Positions 6,022-7,599 of a DNA stretch of 7,599 bases are shown here, in pieces. The stretch is from Bacillota bacterium. Its GTDB lineage: Bacteria > Bacillota > Clostridia > Christensenellales > SZUA-584. Location: NCBI GenBank assembly GCA_023399095.1, contig JAEWQS010000104.1, positions 1 to 7,599 of the forward strand. The letters run 5' to 3'. The position numbers and the translations under genes are program-made. Position 1 is the first letter of the stretch; each line of letters starts with the position of its first letter. Under the pieces are notes generated by a model. It was given only the letters and a program-made list of their open reading frames with translations, did no database searches and was not told the origin of the DNA.

Positions 6022-6046
6022 AAAAAAGCCACCCTTTCGGATGGCT
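6022..6046 (-). terminator. Intrinsic terminator of the fabF-fabZ operon
   Basis: On the minus strand AGCCATCC and GGGTGGCT (plus-strand 6039-6046 and 6027-6034) form an 8-bp stem with one G-U pair and a GAAA tetraloop, followed by a T-run (6022-6026). It begins 19 bp after the fabZ stop codon. It cleanly separates the fatty acid operon from the ABC exporter operon. Confidence 0.88.
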
Positions 6047-6064
6047 GTTCATGACAATACACTG

Positions 6065-6496
6065 CTATTCCGCTTCGCCGATCGCGAACACGAGCTCGCA
6101 GCTTGCAGCGAGCTTGCCGTTCACGTAGGCTTTGCCGCTGCCGATACCGATGCTCTCCTTCACAGTGTCGAGAGTCGCTTCGAGAACGAGCGAATCGCCC
6201 GGCACAACCTGTTCGCGAAAACGCGCGCTCTTAATTCGTCCTAGAAAAGCAAGTTTACCCTTCATCTCCTCCATGCTGAGCAGCGCAATGCCGCCCATCT
6301 GCGCAATCGCCTCTACGATGAGCACACCGGGCATCAGCTTTTTATCCGCAAAATGCCCCATGAAAAACCACTCGTTGCCGCTGATGGCCTTGACCCCGGT
6401 CGCCTTGACGCCCGGCTCCAGTTCATCCACCCTGTCCACCATCAAAAAAGGTTCCCTATGAGGCAATATCTGTTTGATCTGTTCGATATTCAGCAT
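6065..6496 (-). CDS. fabZ: 3-hydroxyacyl-[acyl-carrier-protein] dehydratase FabZ
   Basis: A 143-residue hot-dog-fold enzyme that dehydrates 3-hydroxyacyl-ACP to trans-2-enoyl-ACP in each elongation cycle of type II fatty acid synthesis in the cytosol. Landmarks are the N-terminal ILPHREPFLMVDRV (10-23), the catalytic His48 in FFMGHF (44-49), and the catalytic Glu62 in MPGVLIVEAIAQMGG (55-69), which opens the long hot-dog helix. FLGRIKSARFREQVVPGD (84-101) is the typical following strand region. The usual GHFP proline is Ala50 here, a mild variation. Length is normal and the gene is complete. AGGAG (6502-6506) lies 5 bases before the ATG and overlaps the TAG stop of fabF, so the two genes are probably translationally coupled. 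It is the last gene before a strong terminator; no accB, accC, accD or accA follows, although these often flank fabZ in clostridial fab clusters. Confidence 0.97.
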   Translation of the reverse strand: MLNIEQIKQILPHREPFLMVDRVDELEPGVKATGVKAISGNEWFFMGHFADKKLMPGVLIVEAIAQMGGIALLSMEEMKGKLAFLGRIKSARFREQVVPGDSLVLEATLDTVKESIGIGSGKAYVNGKLAASCELVFAIGEAE

Positions 6497-6504
6497 AACG
6501 TCTC

Positions 6505-7599
6505 CTATCCTTGTGTTTTTGCAAGCACCACGCAGCTGTTATGACCGCCGAAGCCAAACGAGTTGGAAATGGCATAGCTGGTGTCCATCTTGCGGGCTTT
6601 GCCCTTCACGTAGTCAAGGTTACAACCTTCGCCTTCCGTCTCAAGGCCGATCGTCGGCGGCGCAACGCCTTCGCTCAGCGCCATCGCGGTGATCACCGCT
6701 TCAAACGCGCCTGCCGCGCCCAACATATGCCCCGTCATCGACTTTGTGGAGCTAACCAGCATCTTCTTGGCATGCTCACCGAAGCACATCTCAATCGCCG
6801 CGCTCTCACCCACGTCGTTTAGCGGCGTGCTTGTACCATGCGCGTTCACATAACCGACCTGCGTCTTATCGATGCCCGCATCCTCAATCGCGAGCGCCAT
6901 GGCTCTCGCGGCATACTTGCCCTCGGGCTGCGGTGCGGTAATGTGGTACGCGTCGCATGTCTGCGCGTAACCCGCCACCTCGCCAAGTATCTTCGCGCCG
7001 CGTTTTCTGGCGTGCTCTTCGCTCTCAATCAGCATAAACGCCGCGCCCTCACCCATCACGAAGCCTGATCTGTCCTTGTCGAAAGGTATGCTTGCGCGTT
7101 TGGGATCGGCGCTTTCCGTAATCGCCTGCATCTGATGAAAGCCCTGCACAGCCAGTTCGTTCATCACAGATTCCGCGCCGCCCACAAGCACCGCGTCCAT
7201 ACGTCCTTCGCGCACCGCGTAAAGCGCCTGTCCGATGGCGTCCGTGCCCGTTGAGCACGCCGTAACCACAGAGAGACAGATGCCGTGCAGACCCAATCTT
7301 ATGCTGATCTGCCCGGCCGTGGTGTTGATGATGCACTTGGGAATAAACAGTGACGACACACTGCGGGGGCCGTTTTCATTGAGCTCGTCATACTGCTCAC
7401 AAATGGTGTCAAGGCCGCCCATGCCGCTGCCGAGTATCACGCCGACGCGTTCGTCATCAAAACCGCTGCCTTCCATGCCGCTTTGTTCCCATGCCTGCAA
7501 GGCCGCTGTCATCGCAAAAAGCGTAAATCGTGCCATACGCCTTTGCTCACGCTTGCTGATATACTGCGAGGGGTCAAAGTCCTTGACCTGTCCCGCCAC
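6505..7599 (-). CDS. fabF: 3-oxoacyl-[acyl-carrier-protein] synthase II FabF, N-terminus outside the window
   Basis: The visible 364 residues cover all but about 48-49 N-terminal residues of a thiolase-fold condensing enzyme that joins malonyl-ACP to acyl-ACP, releasing CO2, to elongate fatty acids. The catalytic triad is complete: Cys115 in VVTACSTGTDA, His254 in VNAHGTSTPLND and His291 in MTGHMLGAAGA, with the conserved Lys286. These match E. coli FabF Cys163, His303, His340 and Lys335 with a constant offset of 48-49, which shows there are no internal gaps. The C-terminal ISNSFGFGGHNSCVVLAK glycine-rich loop is also intact. The GTG at the very window edge (valine of VAGQVKDFDPSQY) is internal, not a start. 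fabZ follows after 8 bp and its ribosome binding site overlaps this stop codon. By eye the gene is richer in G+C than the ABC exporter genes. Confidence 0.97.
   Translation of the reverse strand: MAGQVKDFDPSQYISKREQRRMARFTLFAMTAALQAWEQSGMEGSGFDDERVGVILGSGMGGLDTICEQYDELNENGPRSVSSLFIPKCIINTTAGQISIRLGLHGICLSVVTACSTGTDAIGQALYAVREGRMDAVLVGGAESVMNELAVQGFHQMQAITESADPKRASIPFDKDRSGFVMGEGAAFMLIESEEHARKRGAKILGEVAGYAQTCDAYHITAPQPEGKYAARAMALAIEDAGIDKTQVGYVNAHGTSTPLNDVGESAAIEMCFGEHAKKMLVSSTKSMTGHMLGAAGAFEAVITAMALSEGVAPPTIGLETEGEGCNLDYVKGKARKMDTSYAISNSFGFGGHNSCVVLAKTQG

Noticed and set aside
7597..7599. GTG at the window edge as the start of fabF
   Set aside because: Alignment by catalytic residues shows 48-49 residues are missing upstream; this codon is an internal valine.

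Overview
The window reads as chromosomal DNA of a low-to-mid G+C Gram-positive bacterium, probably a member of the Firmicutes/Clostridia. The grounds are strong AGGAGG-like ribosome binding sites, a MacB/BceAB-style ABC exporter with two FtsX-type permeases and no periplasmic adaptor gene, a fabF-fabZ pair of the bacterial type II fatty acid pathway, and A+T-rich intergenic regions. This placement is an inference from gene style; no marker gene is present. Every intact gene lies on the minus strand, so transcription runs from high to low coordinates.

Right end (6022-7599): the end of a fatty acid synthesis operon. fabF (3-oxoacyl-ACP synthase II, cut at its N-terminus by the window edge) is followed 8 bp later by fabZ (3-hydroxyacyl-ACP dehydratase) and then a clear intrinsic terminator. 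No acc genes follow fabZ.

Middle (2344-5988): a three-gene ABC exporter operon. The order is a 484-residue FtsX-like permease, a 418-residue FtsX-like permease and a 224-residue ATPase of the MacB/LolD class, with gaps of 14 and 25 bp. Upstream lie A+T-rich palindromes that overlap a possible -10 box. Downstream is an intrinsic terminator. The two permeases share a SLGES-type motif after TM2 and probably form a heterodimer with two copies of the ATPase. The substrate cannot be told from the sequence.

Gap (1954-2407): this stretch has no intact gene but is not empty. Two good sigma-A-like promoters stand back to back. One faces the AlkD-like gene. The other faces a short plus-strand reading frame with a good ribosome binding site and a CX2CX2CX3C 4Fe-4S ferredoxin motif, broken by two frame changes of opposite sign. 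I read it as a decayed ferredoxin-like gene. The terminator of the ABC operon sits inside its 3' end on the other strand.

Left end (1-1953): a DNA alkylation repair glycosylase of the AlkD family, then a class I/II PLP aminotransferase of unknown substrate that ends just before a hairpin at the window edge. The 153-bp gap between them holds an unexplained nested inverted repeat that may be a structured RNA or operator.

Nothing here is a clear new defence, mobile or biosynthetic system. The best leads are the decayed ferredoxin-like locus, the structured element at 1201-1262 and the palindromes upstream of the ABC operon.
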